A DNA stretch of 64,000 bases from Atlantibacter hermannii. Its GTDB lineage: Bacteria; Pseudomonadota; Gammaproteobacteria; Enterobacterales; Enterobacteriaceae. The notes under the pieces were generated by a model. It was not told the DNA's origin and did not search any database. It saw nothing but the letters and a program-made list of their open reading frames with translations. Position 1 is the first letter of the stretch, and each line of letters opens with the position of its first letter. The stretch is from positions 1 through 64,000 of the forward strand of contig NZ_JAAATR010000010.1 of NCBI RefSeq assembly GCF_009907385.1. The letters are read 5' to 3'. Below are positions 8,404-18,836 of this stretch, in pieces. Both the position numbers and the translations under genes were made by a program.

Positions 8404-9948
8404 ATGGCTGACGTCCAACCCCTACCTGCCGCCCCCTGCGGGGCGGAGTATCTACGCGCGGTGCTACGTTCGCCGGTTTATGAAGTGGCGCAGGTTACCC
8501 CGTTGCAAAAGATGGAAAAACTGTCATCCCGGCTGGGCAACGTGATTCTGGTGAAGCGGGAAGACCGCCAGCCGGTTCACAGCTTTAAGCTGCGCGGCGC
8601 GTACGCCATGATGGCGAATCTTACCGACGAGCAGAAATCTCGCGGCGTGGTCACGGCATCTGCTGGCAACCATGCCCAGGGCGTCGCGCTCTCCTCGTCA
8701 CGTCTGGGGCTAAAGTCGCTGATTGTGATGCCGGTGAGCACTGCGGATATTAAAGTGGACGCGGTGCGCGGTTTCGGCGGTGAAGTGCTGCTGCACGGCG
8801 CGAATTTCGACGAAGCCAAAGCCAAAGCGATTGAGTTGTCTACCCAGCAGGGATTCACCTATGTGCCGCCGTTCGACCATCCGGCAGTCATCGCCGGGCA
8901 GGGCACGCTGGCGCTGGAGCTGCTCCAGCAGGACGCGCATATTGACCGGGTATTTGTTCCGGTGGGCGGCGGCGGCCTGGCGGCGGGCGTGGCGGTGTTG
9001 ATCAAACAACTGATGCCGCAGATCAAAGTGATCGCGGTGGAAGCGGAAGACTCCGCCTGCCTGAAAGCTGCGCTGGATGCCGGTAAGCCGGTCGATTTGC
9101 CGCGGGTTGGGCTGTTCGCCGAAGGCGTGGCGGTGAAGCGCATCGGCGATGAAACCTTCCGGGTCTGCCAGGCGTATCTGGATGACATCGTGACGGTAGA
9201 CAGCGACGCGATCTGCGCGGCGATGAAAGACCTGTTTGAGGACGTGCGCGCTGTGGCGGAGCCGTCTGGCGCGCTGGCGCTGGCGGGCATGAAAAAGTAT
9301 ATCCAGCAGCACAACATTCACGGCGAGCGTCTGGCGCACGTGCTGTCTGGCGCGAACGTCAACTTCCACGGCTTGCGCTACGTTTCCGAACGCTGTGAGC
9401 TGGGCGAACAGCGCGAAGCCCTGCTGGCGGTGACGATTCCGGAAGAGAAGGGCAGCTTCCTGAAATTCTGCCAACTGCTGGGTGGCCGTTCGGTTACGGA
9501 GTTTAACTACCGTTTCGCGGATGCCAGAGACGCCTGCATTTTCGTGGGCGTGCGCCTGAATCGCGGCCTGGAAGAGCGCAAAGAGATCCTCGCTATGCTG
9601 GCTGACGGCGGCTATGCCGTCGTGGATCTCTCTGATGATGAAATGGCGAAACTGCACGTGCGCTACATGGTCGGCGGACGGCCATCGCGCCCGCTTCATG
9701 AGCGGCTATACAGTTTTGAATTCCCGGAATCGCCGGGCGCGTTGCTGAAGTTCTTACAAACCCTCGGCACCCACTGGAATATTTCGCTGTTTCACTACCG
9801 CAGCCACGGCACCGACTATGGCCGCGTGCTGGCCGCGTTTGAGCTGGGCGATCACGAGCCGGATTTCGAAACCCGGCTCAATGAACTGGGCTATGACTGC
9901 CACGATGAATCAAATAACCCGGCTTTCCGTTTCTTCCTGGCGGGTTAG
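8404..9948 (+). CDS. ilvA: Threonine deaminase (biosynthetic) IlvA
   Basis: IlvA converts threonine to 2-oxobutyrate and ammonia, the committed step of isoleucine synthesis, and is inhibited by isoleucine. Its 514 residues match E. coli. The PLP lysine is Lys62 in HSFKLRGA; the phosphate-binding loop GGGGLAAG is near residue 188. The C-terminal regulatory half carries two ACT-like repeats (about 340-410 and 435-505), each starting with a phrase like FPESPGALLKF. It is the last gene of ilvGMEDA and overlaps the convergent ilvY by four bases at the stop codons. Confidence 0.97.
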   Translation: MADVQPLPAAPCGAEYLRAVLRSPVYEVAQVTPLQKMEKLSSRLGNVILVKREDRQPVHSFKLRGAYAMMANLTDEQKSRGVVTASAGNHAQGVALSSSRLGLKSLIVMPVSTADIKVDAVRGFGGEVLLHGANFDEAKAKAIELSTQQGFTYVPPFDHPAVIAGQGTLALELLQQDAHIDRVFVPVGGGGLAAGVAVLIKQLMPQIKVIAVEAEDSACLKAALDAGKPVDLPRVGLFAEGVAVKRIGDETFRVCQAYLDDIVTVDSDAICAAMKDLFEDVRAVAEPSGALALAGMKKYIQQHNIHGERLAHVLSGANVNFHGLRYVSERCELGEQREALLAVTIPEEKGSFLKFCQLLGGRSVTEFNYRFADARDACIFVGVRLNRGLEERKEILAMLADGGYAVVDLSDDEMAKLHVRYMVGGRPSRPLHERLYSFEFPESPGALLKFLQTLGTHWNISLFHYRSHGTDYGRVLAAFELGDHEPDFETRLNELGYDCHDESNNPAFRFFLAG

Positions 9949-10835
9949 TGATTCGGCAATAGCGTCCAGAATGCATCAATAAGCGGCTCATGCAGCCGCT
10001 TTTTTTGTGCGCAGACGCCAAGCTCAAACGGCGTTTTCTCGTCGCTACGTTCCAGAATCATCACGCGGTTACGCACCGGTTCCGGGCTGTTTTCTAAAAC
10101 CACTTCCGGGAGCAGCGCCACGCCGCAGCCGAGCGCCACCATTGACACCATCGCTTCATGCCCGCCGACGGTGGCATAAATCGACGGATTGCTGATTTTC
10201 TGACGGCGGAACCAGAGTTCGATGCGGCGGCGCACCGGCCCCTGATCGGCCATAATAAACGGCACCGTCGACCAGTCGGGATCATCTACCGACACCTGGT
10301 TGCGCACCGGGCAGGGCAGCGCCGGAGCGATCAGCACCACTGCCAGATTTTCCAGCATGGAGAACGCCACCGCGGCGGGCAAGGTTTCCGGCTTGCCGGC
10401 AATCGCTAAATCTGCTTCGCCCGTGACCACTTTTTCCATCGCGTCGGCGGCATCGCCGGTGGTGAGCTTAATTTCCACAGAAGGATGTTCGGCGCGAAAG
10501 AGGTCCAGGATCGGCGGCAGATGGCTATACGCGGCGGTGACCGAGCAGAAAATATGCAGCTCGCCGGAGAGCGACGGACCTTGCTGATCGATAGTGTGGC
10601 GCAGTTGCTGGTACTGCAGCAGCGTCTGCTGGGCGAAGACGCGCAGCGATTCTCCGGCTTCGGTTAACGTCACCGTACGGTTATCGCGCACAAACAGCGC
10701 CTGGCCGAGATCCTCTTCCAGCCGCTGGATCTGCCGGGAGAGCGTGGAAGGGCTGACGTGCATCGCCCGCGCGCTGCGTCCAAAATGGCGGTTTTCCGCC
10801 AGATGCAGGAAGGTTTTAAGATCGCGTAAATCCAC
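9945..10835 (-). CDS. ilvY: IlvY, LysR-family activator of ilvC
   Basis: The LysR-type regulator binds acetolactate or acetohydroxybutyrate and activates the divergent ilvC while repressing itself. From the GTG at 10835 (ribosome site GGGAG), it has 296 residues (E. coli 297). The N-terminal helix-turn-helix FGRSARAMHVSPSTLSRQIQRLEE is at about 16-39. An open frame extends 32 codons further upstream through the operators to an ATG, but family length and the ribosome site place the start at 10835. Its stop codon overlaps that of ilvA on the other strand. Confidence 0.95.
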   Translation of the reverse strand: MDLRDLKTFLHLAENRHFGRSARAMHVSPSTLSRQIQRLEEDLGQALFVRDNRTVTLTEAGESLRVFAQQTLLQYQQLRHTIDQQGPSLSGELHIFCSVTAAYSHLPPILDLFRAEHPSVEIKLTTGDAADAMEKVVTGEADLAIAGKPETLPAAVAFSMLENLAVVLIAPALPCPVRNQVSVDDPDWSTVPFIMADQGPVRRRIELWFRRQKISNPSIYATVGGHEAMVSMVALGCGVALLPEVVLENSPEPVRNRVMILERSDEKTPFELGVCAQKKRLHEPLIDAFWTLLPNH

Positions 10836-10857
10836 AGGCGGCACTCCCGGTTTGACG

Positions 10858-10903
10858 TTGCAGAAATTGCAATGTGACGTTGTGAATATATCAATTTCCG
10901 CAA
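10858..10903. promoter_or_regulatory. IlvY operators in the ilvY-ilvC intergenic region
   Basis: An exact inverted repeat TTGCA-N5-TGCAA lies at 10858-10872, the T-N11-A form typical of LysR sites. A second, imperfect copy (TCAATTTCCGCAA) lies at 10891-10903, about three helical turns away. E. coli has tandem operators O1 and O2 in the same place. The downstream site would adjoin the ilvC promoter, where inducer-dependent bending activates transcription. Confidence 0.75.
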
Positions 10904-10985
10904 TAAATTTCCTGTTGTAATGTGGGTACATTCTCGCTCGATAGCGAACCGAACAATAAGCACCACAACATCACGAGGTTTCATC

Positions 10986-12461
10986 ATGGCTAACTATTTC
11001 AACACACTGAACCTGCGCCAGCAGCTGGCGCAACTGGGTAAATGTCGCTTTATGGGCCGCGACGAATTTGCCGATGGCGCAAGCTATCTTCAGGGTAAAA
11101 AAGTGGTCATCGTCGGTTGTGGCGCGCAGGGTCTCAACCAGGGCCTGAACATGCGCGACTCCGGTCTGAATATCGCCTACGCCCTGCGTAAAGAAGCTAT
11201 CGCGGAAAAACGCGCTTCATGGCGTAAAGCCACTGAAAACGGTTTTGCGGTAGGCACTTATGAAGAGCTGATCCCGCAGGCGGACCTGGTCGTTAACCTG
11301 ACGCCGGACAAACAACACTCCGACGTAGTGCGTTCCGTTCAGCCGCTGATGAAAGACGGCGCGGCGCTGGGCTACTCTCACGGTTTCAACATCGTTGAAG
11401 TGGGCGAGCAGATCCGTAAAGACATCACCGTGGTGATGGTTGCGCCGAAGTGCCCGGGCACCGAAGTCCGTGAAGAGTACAAACGGGGTTTCGGCGTACC
11501 GACGCTTATCGCGGTTCACCCGGAAAACGATCCGAAAGGCGAAGGCATGGCAATTGCTAAAGCCTGGGCTGCGGCCACCGGCGGTCACCGCGCGGGCGTG
11601 CTGGAATCCTCCTTCGTAGCGGAAGTGAAATCTGACCTGATGGGCGAGCAGACCATTCTGTGCGGTATGCTGCAGGCTGGCTCTCTGCTGTGCTTTGACA
11701 AGCTGGTGGAAGAAGGCACCGACCCGGCATACGCTGAAAAACTGATTCAGTTCGGCTGGGAAACCATCACCGAAGCGCTGAAGCAGGGCGGTATCACCCT
11801 GATGATGGATCGCCTGTCTAACCCGGCGAAACTGCGCGCTTATGCGCTGTCTGAACAGCTGAAAGAAATTATGGCGCCGCTGTTTCAGAAACACATGGAC
11901 GACATCATCTCCGGCGAGTTCTCCTCCGGCATGATGGCGGACTGGGCCAACGACGATAAGAATCTGCTGACCTGGCGTGAAGAGACCGGCAAAACTGCCT
12001 TCGAAACCGCGCCGCAGTACGAAGGCAAAATCAGCGAGCAGGAGTACTTCGATAAAGGCGTGCTGATGATCGCGATGGTGAAAGCGGGTGTTGAGCTGGC
12101 GTTTGAAACCATGGTGGATTCCGGCATTATCGAAGAGTCTGCATACTATGAATCACTGCACGAGTTGCCGCTGATCGCGAATACCATCGCCCGTAAGCGT
12201 CTGTATGAAATGAACGTCGTCATCTCCGATACCGCTGAGTACGGTAACTACCTGTTCTCTTACGCCTGCGTGCCGTTGCTGAAAGAATTTATGACCACGC
12301 TGCAGCCGGGTGATCTGGGCAAAGCGGTAGAAGGCAGCGCGGTGGATAACGCGCAACTGCGTGACGTGAATGACGCGATCCGCAGCCATGCGATTGAAGC
12401 GGTAGGCCAGAAACTGCGCGGGTATATGACGGATATGAAACGCATCGCCGTTGCAGGCTAA
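10986..12461 (+). CDS. ilvC: Ketol-acid reductoisomerase IlvC (class II)
   Basis: IlvC is the NADPH- and Mg2+-dependent second step of Val/Ile synthesis, isomerising and reducing acetolactate and acetohydroxybutyrate. From ATG 10986 it has 491 residues, the long class II form found in enterobacteria, with a duplicated C-terminal knotted domain. The Rossmann fingerprint [16 protein letters not shown] lies near residues 38-53, followed by [12 protein letters not shown] for NADPH selection. The frame is open further upstream, but GAGG before ATG 10986 and the family length fix the start. It is divergent from its activator gene ilvY. Confidence 0.97.
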   Translation: MANYFNTLNLRQQLAQLGKCRFMGRDEFADGASYLQGKKVVIVGCGAQGLNQGLNMRDSGLNIAYALRKEAIAEKRASWRKATENGFAVGTYEELIPQADLVVNLTPDKQHSDVVRSVQPLMKDGAALGYSHGFNIVEVGEQIRKDITVVMVAPKCPGTEVREEYKRGFGVPTLIAVHPENDPKGEGMAIAKAWAAATGGHRAGVLESSFVAEVKSDLMGEQTILCGMLQAGSLLCFDKLVEEGTDPAYAEKLIQFGWETITEALKQGGITLMMDRLSNPAKLRAYALSEQLKEIMAPLFQKHMDDIISGEFSSGMMADWANDDKNLLTWREETGKTAFETAPQYEGKISEQEYFDKGVLMIAMVKAGVELAFETMVDSGIIEESAYYESLHELPLIANTIARKRLYEMNVVISDTAEYGNYLFSYACVPLLKEFMTTLQPGDLGKAVEGSAVDNAQLRDVNDAIRSHAIEAVGQKLRGYMTDMKRIAVAG

Positions 12462-12473
12462 TTCCTCGTCGTC

Positions 12474-12504
12474 TTTCAACTTGCCGCTTGCTGGCAAGTT
12501 GAAA
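12474..12504 (+). repeat. Hairpin after ilvC
   Basis: TTTCAACTTGCC and GGCAAGTTGAAA form a perfect 12-bp stem with a seven-base loop, 12 bases after the ilvC stop. There is no T run, so it is more likely an mRNA 3' stabiliser or pause element than the final terminator, which follows at 12528. Confidence 0.7.
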
Positions 12505-12527
12505 TCCACAGAGGAATCTTTCCATAT

Positions 12528-12562
12528 AAAAAAGCCCGGTGAAATTTCCACCGGGCTTTTTT
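12528..12562. terminator. Bidirectional terminator between ilvC and ppiC
   Basis: AAAAAAGCCCGGTG and CACCGGGCTTTTTT form a 14-bp stem with T runs on both strands. It serves ilvC from the left and ppiC from the right; the ppiC stop codon lies one base beyond it. Confidence 0.93.
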
Positions 12563-12563
12563 A

Positions 12564-12854
<291 letters not shown>

Positions 12855-12892
12855 TTAAGTCATAGGGATTACGGCGGCTATAGTAGCGATCC

Positions 12893-13174
12893 TTAATGGC
12901 GATACAACACCTTAATGATGTGATAGCCGAATTTTGTTTTCACCGGCCCGAACGGTTTCAACAGCGGGCAGCTGAACACCGCCTGGTCAAAGGGGGCAAC
13001 CATCGCGCCTTTACTGAACTCGCCCAGATTGCCGCCGTTGCGCCCGGAGGGACAGCTGGAGTAGCGTTTCGCCAGGGTATCAAAACTGACGCCGCGCTCG
13101 AGTTTTTGCATGATCTCCAGCGCCAGCTTTTCGGTCCTGACGAGGATATGCAGCGCCGCTGCGGTTCTTGCCAT
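12893..13174 (-). CDS. Second PpiC-like parvulin (tandem paralogue)
   Basis: This 93-residue parvulin has 58 of 93 positions identical to the neighbouring PpiC by hand alignment, without gaps. It keeps the N-terminal HILV, CPSG, GGNLGEF and FGYHIIKV motifs, so it should be an active isomerase. The start ATG 13174 gives the same length as PpiC and follows CCGGAGA; a longer frame to 13195 has no better ribosome site. E. coli K-12 has only one copy; I recall a similar second copy in Salmonella. The duplicate is well diverged, so it is old and maintained. Confidence 0.9.
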   Translation of the reverse strand: MARTAAALHILVRTEKLALEIMQKLERGVSFDTLAKRYSSCPSGRNGGNLGEFSKGAMVAPFDQAVFSCPLLKPFGPVKTKFGYHIIKVLYRH

Positions 13175-13295
13175 AATTAATCTCCGGGAAGTCATTCGCT
13201 TGTCTTCACTTTACTATTCCCTGACTGGATTGCCGTTAATTCCTCGTTCCGCTTTTGCTACAATCCCTCCCCCGTTCGAAGATTGAGCAACTATC

Positions 13296-15326
13296 ATGCG
13301 TTTAAACCCCGGTCAACAACACGCTGTCGAATTCGTCACCGGCCCCTGCCTGGTGCTGGCGGGCGCTGGCTCCGGAAAGACACGCGTGATCACCAATAAG
13401 ATCGCCCACCTGATCCGCGGCTGCGGTTATCAGGCCAAACATATCGCGGCAGTGACCTTTACCAACAAAGCGGCGCGCGAAATGAAAGAGCGCGTGGCGC
13501 AAACCCTGGGGCGCAAAGAGGCGCGCGGACTGATGATCTCCACTTTCCATACCCTGGGGCTGGAAATTATTAAACGTGAATACAAAGCCCTGGGCATGAA
13601 GGCCAACTTCTCGTTGTTCGACGATACCGACCAGCTGGCGCTGATCAAGGAACTCACCGACGGGCTGGTGGAGAACGATAAAGCGCTGTACCAGCAGTTG
13701 TTGTCCACCATTTCGAACTGGAAAAACGACCTGCTTAACCCGGCCCAGGCAGCGGCGCAGGCCAAAGGCGAACGTGACCGCATTTTTGCTCATTGCTATA
13801 GCTTGTATGATGCCCATCTCAAAGCCTGTAACGTGCTCGATTTTGACGATCTGATCCTGCTGCCGACTCTGCTTTTACAGCGTAATGAAGAAGTGCGCGA
13901 GCGCTGGCAGAACCGCATCCGCTATTTGCTGGTGGATGAATACCAGGATACCAACACCAGTCAGTATGAAATGGTGAAGCTGCTGGTAGGCGCGCGGGCG
14001 CGGTTTACCGTGGTAGGTGATGACGATCAGTCCATCTACTCCTGGCGCGGCGCGCGTCCGCAGAACCTGGTGCTGCTCAGCAAAGATTTCCCGGCGCTAC
14101 AGGTGATTAAGCTGGAACAAAACTACCGCTCATCCGGGCGCATCCTGAAAGCGGCGAATATCCTGATCGCGAATAACCCGCACGTGTTTGAGAAAAAACT
14201 GTTCTCTGAGTTGGGCTACGGGGCTGAATTAAAAGTGCTTTCTGCAAATCACGAAGAGCATGAAGCGGAACGGGTGGCGGGGGAGCTTATCGCCCATCAT
14301 TTTATTAATAAAACCCAGTATAAGGATTACGCCATCCTGTACCGTGGCAACCACCAGTCCCGGGTGTTCGAAAAATTGCTGATGCAAAACCGCATTCCGT
14401 ATCGCATTTCCGGCGGTACCTCGTTCTTCTCTCGTCCGGAAATTAAGGACTTGCTAGCCTATTTGCGGGTACTCACTAACCCGGACGACGACAGCGCGTT
14501 TATGCGCATTGTGAATACGCCACGCCGGGAAATCGGCCCTGCCACACTGCAAAAGCTGGGCGAATGGGCCAATCAGCGCAACAAAAGTCTTTTCACCGCC
14601 AGCTTCGATATGGGACTGAGCCAGACCCTTACCGGGCGCGGTTATGAATCCTTAACCCGCTTCACCCACTGGCTGGGCGAGGTGGCGCGTCTGGCGGAAC
14701 GCGAGCCGGTGGCGGCGGTGCGCGATCTGATCCACGGGATTGATTATGAATCCTGGCTTTACGAAACCTCGCCGAGCCAGAAAGCCGCCGAAATGCGGAT
14801 GAAGAACGTTAACCAGCTGTTTAGCTGGATGACGGAAATGCTGGAGGGTTCGGAGCTTGAGGAGCCGATGACGCTGACTCAGGTAGTCACCCGTTTCACT
14901 CTGCGCGACATGATGGAACGCGGCGAAAGCGAAGAGGATCTCGATCAGGTCCAGCTGATGACCCTGCATGCCTCAAAAGGTCTGGAATTCCCGTATGTCT
15001 TTTTAGTGGGCATGGAAGAGGGGCTGTTGCCGCATCAGAGCAGTATTGATGAAGATAACGTCGATGAGGAGCGCCGTCTTGCTTATGTCGGCATCACCCG
15101 TGCCCAGAAAGAACTGACGTTTACCCTGTGCAAAGAGCGTCGCCAGTACGGCGAGCTGGTACGCCCGGAACCGAGCCGTTTTCTGCTGGAGCTGCCGCAG
15201 GACGATGTGCTGTGGGAGCAGGAGCGTAAAGTGGTCTCACCTCAGGAGCGGATGCAGAAAGGGCAAGGTCATCTGGCGAATCTGAAAGCGATGATGGCGA
15301 AAGCGCGCGGCGAGAAAAACGCGTAA
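13296..15326 (+). CDS. rep: Rep, ATP-dependent DNA helicase
   Basis: This superfamily 1A 3'-5' helicase travels with the replisome through DnaB and clears protein roadblocks such as RNA polymerase. It has 676 residues (E. coli 673). The Q motif is near the N terminus; Walker A is GAGSGKT at 23-29; motif II is [10 protein letters not shown] near 215; further motifs are [13 protein letters not shown] near 240, QNYRSS near 280, and [14 protein letters not shown] near 555. The C terminus ([14 protein letters not shown]) is the DnaB-contacting tail. A second UvrD-type helicase, uvrD itself, lies 33 kb away in this window. Confidence 0.97.
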   Translation: MRLNPGQQHAVEFVTGPCLVLAGAGSGKTRVITNKIAHLIRGCGYQAKHIAAVTFTNKAAREMKERVAQTLGRKEARGLMISTFHTLGLEIIKREYKALGMKANFSLFDDTDQLALIKELTDGLVENDKALYQQLLSTISNWKNDLLNPAQAAAQAKGERDRIFAHCYSLYDAHLKACNVLDFDDLILLPTLLLQRNEEVRERWQNRIRYLLVDEYQDTNTSQYEMVKLLVGARARFTVVGDDDQSIYSWRGARPQNLVLLSKDFPALQVIKLEQNYRSSGRILKAANILIANNPHVFEKKLFSELGYGAELKVLSANHEEHEAERVAGELIAHHFINKTQYKDYAILYRGNHQSRVFEKLLMQNRIPYRISGGTSFFSRPEIKDLLAYLRVLTNPDDDSAFMRIVNTPRREIGPATLQKLGEWANQRNKSLFTASFDMGLSQTLTGRGYESLTRFTHWLGEVARLAEREPVAAVRDLIHGIDYESWLYETSPSQKAAEMRMKNVNQLFSWMTEMLEGSELEEPMTLTQVVTRFTLRDMMERGESEEDLDQVQLMTLHASKGLEFPYVFLVGMEEGLLPHQSSIDEDNVDEERRLAYVGITRAQKELTFTLCKERRQYGELVRPEPSRFLLELPQDDVLWEQERKVVSPQERMQKGQGHLANLKAMMAKARGEKNA

Positions 15327-15345
15327 GCGCCCGATTAAGGGCGCT
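15326..15345. terminator. Hairpin between convergent rep and gppA
   Basis: AGCGCCC-GATTAA-GGGCGCT is a perfect 7-bp stem starting on the last base of the rep stop codon and ending five bases before the gppA stop. It lacks a T run, so terminator strength is doubtful. It is the only structure between the two genes. Confidence 0.5.
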
Positions 15346-15350
15346 GACGA

Positions 15351-16835
15351 TTAATTGATTTCTAACGGCCAGTGAACGTAACTCTGCCAGAGCTGTTCCT
15401 GCTCCAGCGATTCGGCGGCAAGCGGATGGCTGGCTAGCCAGTTTTCCGGCAGGGTCAGGGTGAGTGTATCGCCCTGCGCGGCCAGATCCACCGTCGGCAG
15501 TGTATCGTCGCGGCGGCGGCTGGCGAACATAATCGACAGCCGCAGCAGGCGGCACAGCTGCTCAGCCACGCGCGGCGGCACGGCATTTTGCTGGTGCAAC
15601 GACGACAGATCCACCGGGCTGGTTTGATTCAACAGCAGCGTGGACAACAGCTTTTTCTGCGCCGGGGTGAAGCCGGGCAAATCAAGGTTGCTCACCAGCC
15701 ATGCGGCATGCAGCGGCGCCTGTTTAAAATCAACGCTCAGGCCAATTTCATGCAGTTGCGCGGCGGCATGCAGCATCGCTTTGCTGCGTTCATCCAGTTG
15801 CCAGGCATTCGCCGTCTGAGCGACGAATTTTTCCGCCAGATGGGACACGCGCTGTGCCTGTTCGGTATCCACCAGAAACCGGCGCTGAATATTACGCAGC
15901 GTGCGGCTGCGAATATCCTGATCCACCGACAGATGCAGCATGCCGTAGACCAGCCCTTCGCGTAGCGCACCGCCCGCCAGCGTCATGCACTCAATATTCA
16001 GCTCTTTAAAGATGGCGATCAGAATGGCGAGGCCGCTGGGAAATACCAGCGCGCGCTCAAGCGTTAGCCCTTCGATTTCCAGCTCTTCCAGACGCCCACA
16101 GTGGATGGCGCGCTGTTTCAGCTGTTCGAGCTTGGCAAGCGTGATGCGCTCGTCCATGCCCTGCGCCATCATGATTTCCTGCAATGCCTGAACGGTGCCG
16201 GAGGCCCCAACACACGTTTGCCAGCCGTGTTTTCGCAACTCGCCGATAACCGGCTGTAACACGGCGCTGGCGGCCTGCTGGGCAGCTTCGAAATTCTCTT
16301 TAGTCAGGCTGCGATCGGTGAAAAACCGCTCAAGCCAGGTGACGCAACCCATCGACAGGCTGAACAGCGATGTTGCCTGCGCGCCGGTGCCGGTGACTAG
16401 TTCGGTGCTGGCGCCGCCAATATCCACCACCAGCCTACGATCCGCCCCGCCCGTGGTATGCGCCACGCCCTGGTAAATCAGCCGCGCTTCTTCTTCGCCG
16501 CTGATCACCTGGACCGGACAGCCTAAAATTTGCTGCGCTTTCTCGATGAATTCGGCGGAGTTAACCGCGAGACGCAGCGTGGCGGTGGCAACGGCGCGTA
16601 CCTGAATGGAAGGAATATCCTGTAAACGTTCGGCGAACAGCCGCAGGCATTGCCAGCCGCGTTCCATGGCATCATGCGAAAGGGAGTTGTCACTGTTTAA
16701 GCCCGCCGCGAGACGGACTTTGCGTTTGATGCGCGTGAGGGTCTGGATACTGCCCGCCACCTCACGCACTACCAGCATATGAAAACTATTCGAACCGAGA
16801 TCTATAGCTGCATACAGCGAGGCGGCGGATGGCAT
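15351..16835 (-). CDS. gppA: GppA, guanosine pentaphosphate phosphatase / exopolyphosphatase
   Basis: The Ppx/GppA family enzyme hydrolyses pppGpp to ppGpp and can degrade polyphosphate. Its 494 residues equal E. coli GppA. The ASKHA-fold phosphate-binding motifs are [10 protein letters not shown] near residues 11-20 and [14 protein letters not shown] near residue 145, followed by a C-terminal HD-like helical region. It starts five bases after the rhlB stop on the same strand, so rhlB-gppA form an operon, as in E. coli. It is convergent with rep. Confidence 0.96.
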   Translation of the reverse strand: MPSAASLYAAIDLGSNSFHMLVVREVAGSIQTLTRIKRKVRLAAGLNSDNSLSHDAMERGWQCLRLFAERLQDIPSIQVRAVATATLRLAVNSAEFIEKAQQILGCPVQVISGEEEARLIYQGVAHTTGGADRRLVVDIGGASTELVTGTGAQATSLFSLSMGCVTWLERFFTDRSLTKENFEAAQQAASAVLQPVIGELRKHGWQTCVGASGTVQALQEIMMAQGMDERITLAKLEQLKQRAIHCGRLEELEIEGLTLERALVFPSGLAILIAIFKELNIECMTLAGGALREGLVYGMLHLSVDQDIRSRTLRNIQRRFLVDTEQAQRVSHLAEKFVAQTANAWQLDERSKAMLHAAAQLHEIGLSVDFKQAPLHAAWLVSNLDLPGFTPAQKKLLSTLLLNQTSPVDLSSLHQQNAVPPRVAEQLCRLLRLSIMFASRRRDDTLPTVDLAAQGDTLTLTLPENWLASHPLAAESLEQEQLWQSYVHWPLEIN

Positions 16836-16840
16836 CTGAC

Positions 16841-18109
16841 TTAACCTGTGCGGCGACGGTTTCGGGGTGCGCCGCCGGTGCGACGTGGGCCATTGCCGGA
16901 GCGAACGCGGGTCAGGCGCTTCGGCGGCGGCAGTTGGCTCAACAGCGCATCAGGGTTGTATTTGCTCACCGGAATCGAATGGCCGATGTAGCTTTCGATG
17001 GCCGGAAGGTTCAACGCATACTCTTCACAAGCCAGGCTGATGGAGTGCCCGCTGGCGCCTGCGCGTCCGGTACGGCCAATACGGTGAACGTAATCTTCGC
17101 AGTCGTCCGGCAGGTCGTAGTTGAACACATGGGTTACCGCAGGGATGTGTAAGCCACGCGCCGCAACGTCGGTTGCGACCAGAATATCCAGATCGCCACG
17201 GGTGAATTCTTCAAGAATACGCAGACGTTTTTTCTGCGCCACGTCGCCGGTTAATAGCCCGACGCGATGACCATCAGCGGCCAGATGACCCCAAATATCT
17301 TCACAGCGATGTTTGGTATTGGCGAAAATAATGGCGCGATCCGGCCACTCTTCTTCAATAAGGGTCTGTAGCAGACGCATCTTTTCTTCGTTGGACGGAT
17401 AGAAAAGTTCTTCTTTTATGCGGTGGCCGGTTTTCTGTTCCGGTTCGACTTCCACATATTCCGCGTTGTTCATCTGCTCGAAAGCCAGTTCACGCACGCG
17501 ATAAGACAGGGTGGCAGAAAACAGCATATTCAGACGCTGGGTCACCGGCGGCATGCGACGGAACAACCAACGAATGTCCTTAATAAAGCCGAGATCGTAC
17601 ATGCGATCCGCTTCATCAAGCACCACAACCTGGATAGCACCCAGATTAATGTGGTTCTGCTTGGCGTAGTCGATTAAGCGACCGGTGGTGCCGATCAGAA
17701 TATCAACGCCGCTTTCCAGCACTTTAAGCTGTTTATCGTAACCGTCGCCGCCGTAGGCCAGGCCAATTTTCAGGCCGGTGGCCTGGGCAAGCGGTTCTGC
17801 ATCAGAGTGAATCTGGACGGCGAGTTCACGCGTCGGCGCCATAATAATCGCGCGCGGCTGATTCACCTGGCGGTTTTCGATCGCCGGGTTAGAAAGGAGG
17901 TAATGAAACGTTGACGTTAAAAACGCCATCGTTTTGCCGGTACCTGTTTGCGCCTGTCCTGCAACATCACGTCCCGCCAGCGTCAGGGGAAGTGCAAGTG
18001 CCTGAATCGGGGTGCAATTATGAAACCCTTTCTTTTCAAGGGCTTCAATCACCGCGGGGTGCAGGGCGAAGTCGGCAAACTTCTGTTCTGTCAAATGTGT
18101 TTTGCTCAT
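16841..18109 (-). CDS. rhlB: RhlB, DEAD-box RNA helicase of the degradosome
   Basis: RhlB unwinds structured RNA for RNase E and PNPase in the degradosome. It has 422 residues. Motifs in order are the Q motif near residue 30, AQTGTGKT at 53-60, PTRELAVQ near 115, VLDEADRM near 165, SAT near 200, and [10 protein letters not shown] near 320. The C-terminal Arg/Gly/Pro-rich tail (about 385-422, [14 protein letters not shown]) is the RNA-binding tail. It is divergent from trxA and followed by gppA. Confidence 0.97.
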   Translation of the reverse strand: MSKTHLTEQKFADFALHPAVIEALEKKGFHNCTPIQALALPLTLAGRDVAGQAQTGTGKTMAFLTSTFHYLLSNPAIENRQVNQPRAIIMAPTRELAVQIHSDAEPLAQATGLKIGLAYGGDGYDKQLKVLESGVDILIGTTGRLIDYAKQNHINLGAIQVVVLDEADRMYDLGFIKDIRWLFRRMPPVTQRLNMLFSATLSYRVRELAFEQMNNAEYVEVEPEQKTGHRIKEELFYPSNEEKMRLLQTLIEEEWPDRAIIFANTKHRCEDIWGHLAADGHRVGLLTGDVAQKKRLRILEEFTRGDLDILVATDVAARGLHIPAVTHVFNYDLPDDCEDYVHRIGRTGRAGASGHSISLACEEYALNLPAIESYIGHSIPVSKYNPDALLSQLPPPKRLTRVRSGNGPRRTGGAPRNRRRTG

Positions 18110-18240
18110 AGTGTGGTAGAATATCAGTTTACTATTGCTTTACGAAAGCACATCCGTTCAAATAAACCGGGTGAAATAAAGTCAACCTAAGTTGGTTAAT
18201 GCTACACCAACATGCCAGACTTAATCTTGTGGAGTAAAAC

Positions 18241-18570
18241 ATGAGCGATAAAATTATTCACCTGACCGATGACAGTTTTGACACGGATGTACTAAAAGCG
18301 GACGGGTTGATTCTTGTTGATTTCTGGGCAGAGTGGTGCGGCCCTTGTAAAATGATTGCGCCGATTCTGGATGAAATCGCTGATGAATATCAGGGCAAAT
18401 TGACCATTGCCAAGCTGAACATTGACCAAAACCCGGGCACGGCGCCGAAATACGGTATCCGCGGTATCCCTACGCTGCTGCTGTTCAAAAACGGCGAAGT
18501 GGCAGCGACCAAAGTGGGTGCGTTGTCTAAAGGTCAGCTGAAAGAGTTTCTGGACGCTAACCTGGCGTAA
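18241..18570 (+). CDS. trxA: Thioredoxin 1
   Basis: Cytosolic disulfide reductase that supplies electrons to ribonucleotide reductase, PAPS reductase and methionine sulfoxide reductases. Its 109 residues equal E. coli TrxA. The active site WCGPC is at 32-36; the cis-proline is in [11 protein letters not shown] near residue 76. The gene is monocistronic, between rhlB (divergent) and the rho leader. A ribosome site (TGGAG) precedes the ATG. Confidence 0.98.
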   Translation: MSDKIIHLTDDSFDTDVLKADGLILVDFWAEWCGPCKMIAPILDEIADEYQGKLTIAKLNIDQNPGTAPKYGIRGIPTLLLFKNGEVAATKVGALSKGQLKEFLDANLA

Positions 18571-18594
18571 TCGCCTCTTAGCCGGCGCGTGCAG

Positions 18595-18614
18595 GGTCCG
18601 AAAAATTTCGGACC
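18595..18614. repeat. 20-bp perfect palindrome in the trxA-rho intergenic region
   Basis: GGTCCGAAA-AA-TTTCGGACC is fully palindromic and is nested in a wider GC-rich inverted region (GCCGGCG at 18581, CGCCCGGC at 18621). It lies 24 bases after the trxA stop. No strong T run follows. It may end trxA transcripts or stabilise their 3' end. The rest of 18571-18921 is the rho leader. Confidence 0.6.
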
Positions 18615-18743
18615 GCTGGACGCCCGGCGATAGTCGTGCTAAGTTGTTTATCAACTGCTGTTTGAACTTGCCTTATAGTTTAAATCTTGTAATACCCAAT
18701 ACTTCCCGGTGCTAAAAGACAGACCGCCTTTAAGCCCGCGTGA

Positions 18744-18836
18744 AGTGATTATTATCCGGGCTCATCATTCATTCCGTCTTGTCGTTTCAGTTCTGCGTTC
18801 TTTCCTGCAACCAGGCCACGAACAGACATGAGATGA
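18744..18836 (+). pseudogene. rhoL: rhoL leader-peptide frame lacking a start codon
   Basis: In frame, 30 codons read SDYYPGSSFIPSCRFSSAFF then end ...TDMR. They align with E. coli RhoL as I remember it (MRSEQISGSSLNPSCRFSSA...KDMSR), sharing GSS, PSCRFSSA, TR and DM. Where E. coli has ATG AGA, this sequence has GCG TGA (18738-18743): no start codon and an in-frame stop. No ATG, GTG or TTG precedes the conserved part; the only in-frame ATG is the third codon from the end. The leader frame therefore appears not to be translated as in E. coli. Its stop overlaps a different small frame at 18833. Confidence 0.55.

Noticed and set aside
8710-9699. 329-codon open frame antisense to ilvA
   Set aside because: Histidine/arginine-rich shadow of a GC-rich gene with strong codon bias; ilvA on the other strand is unambiguous.
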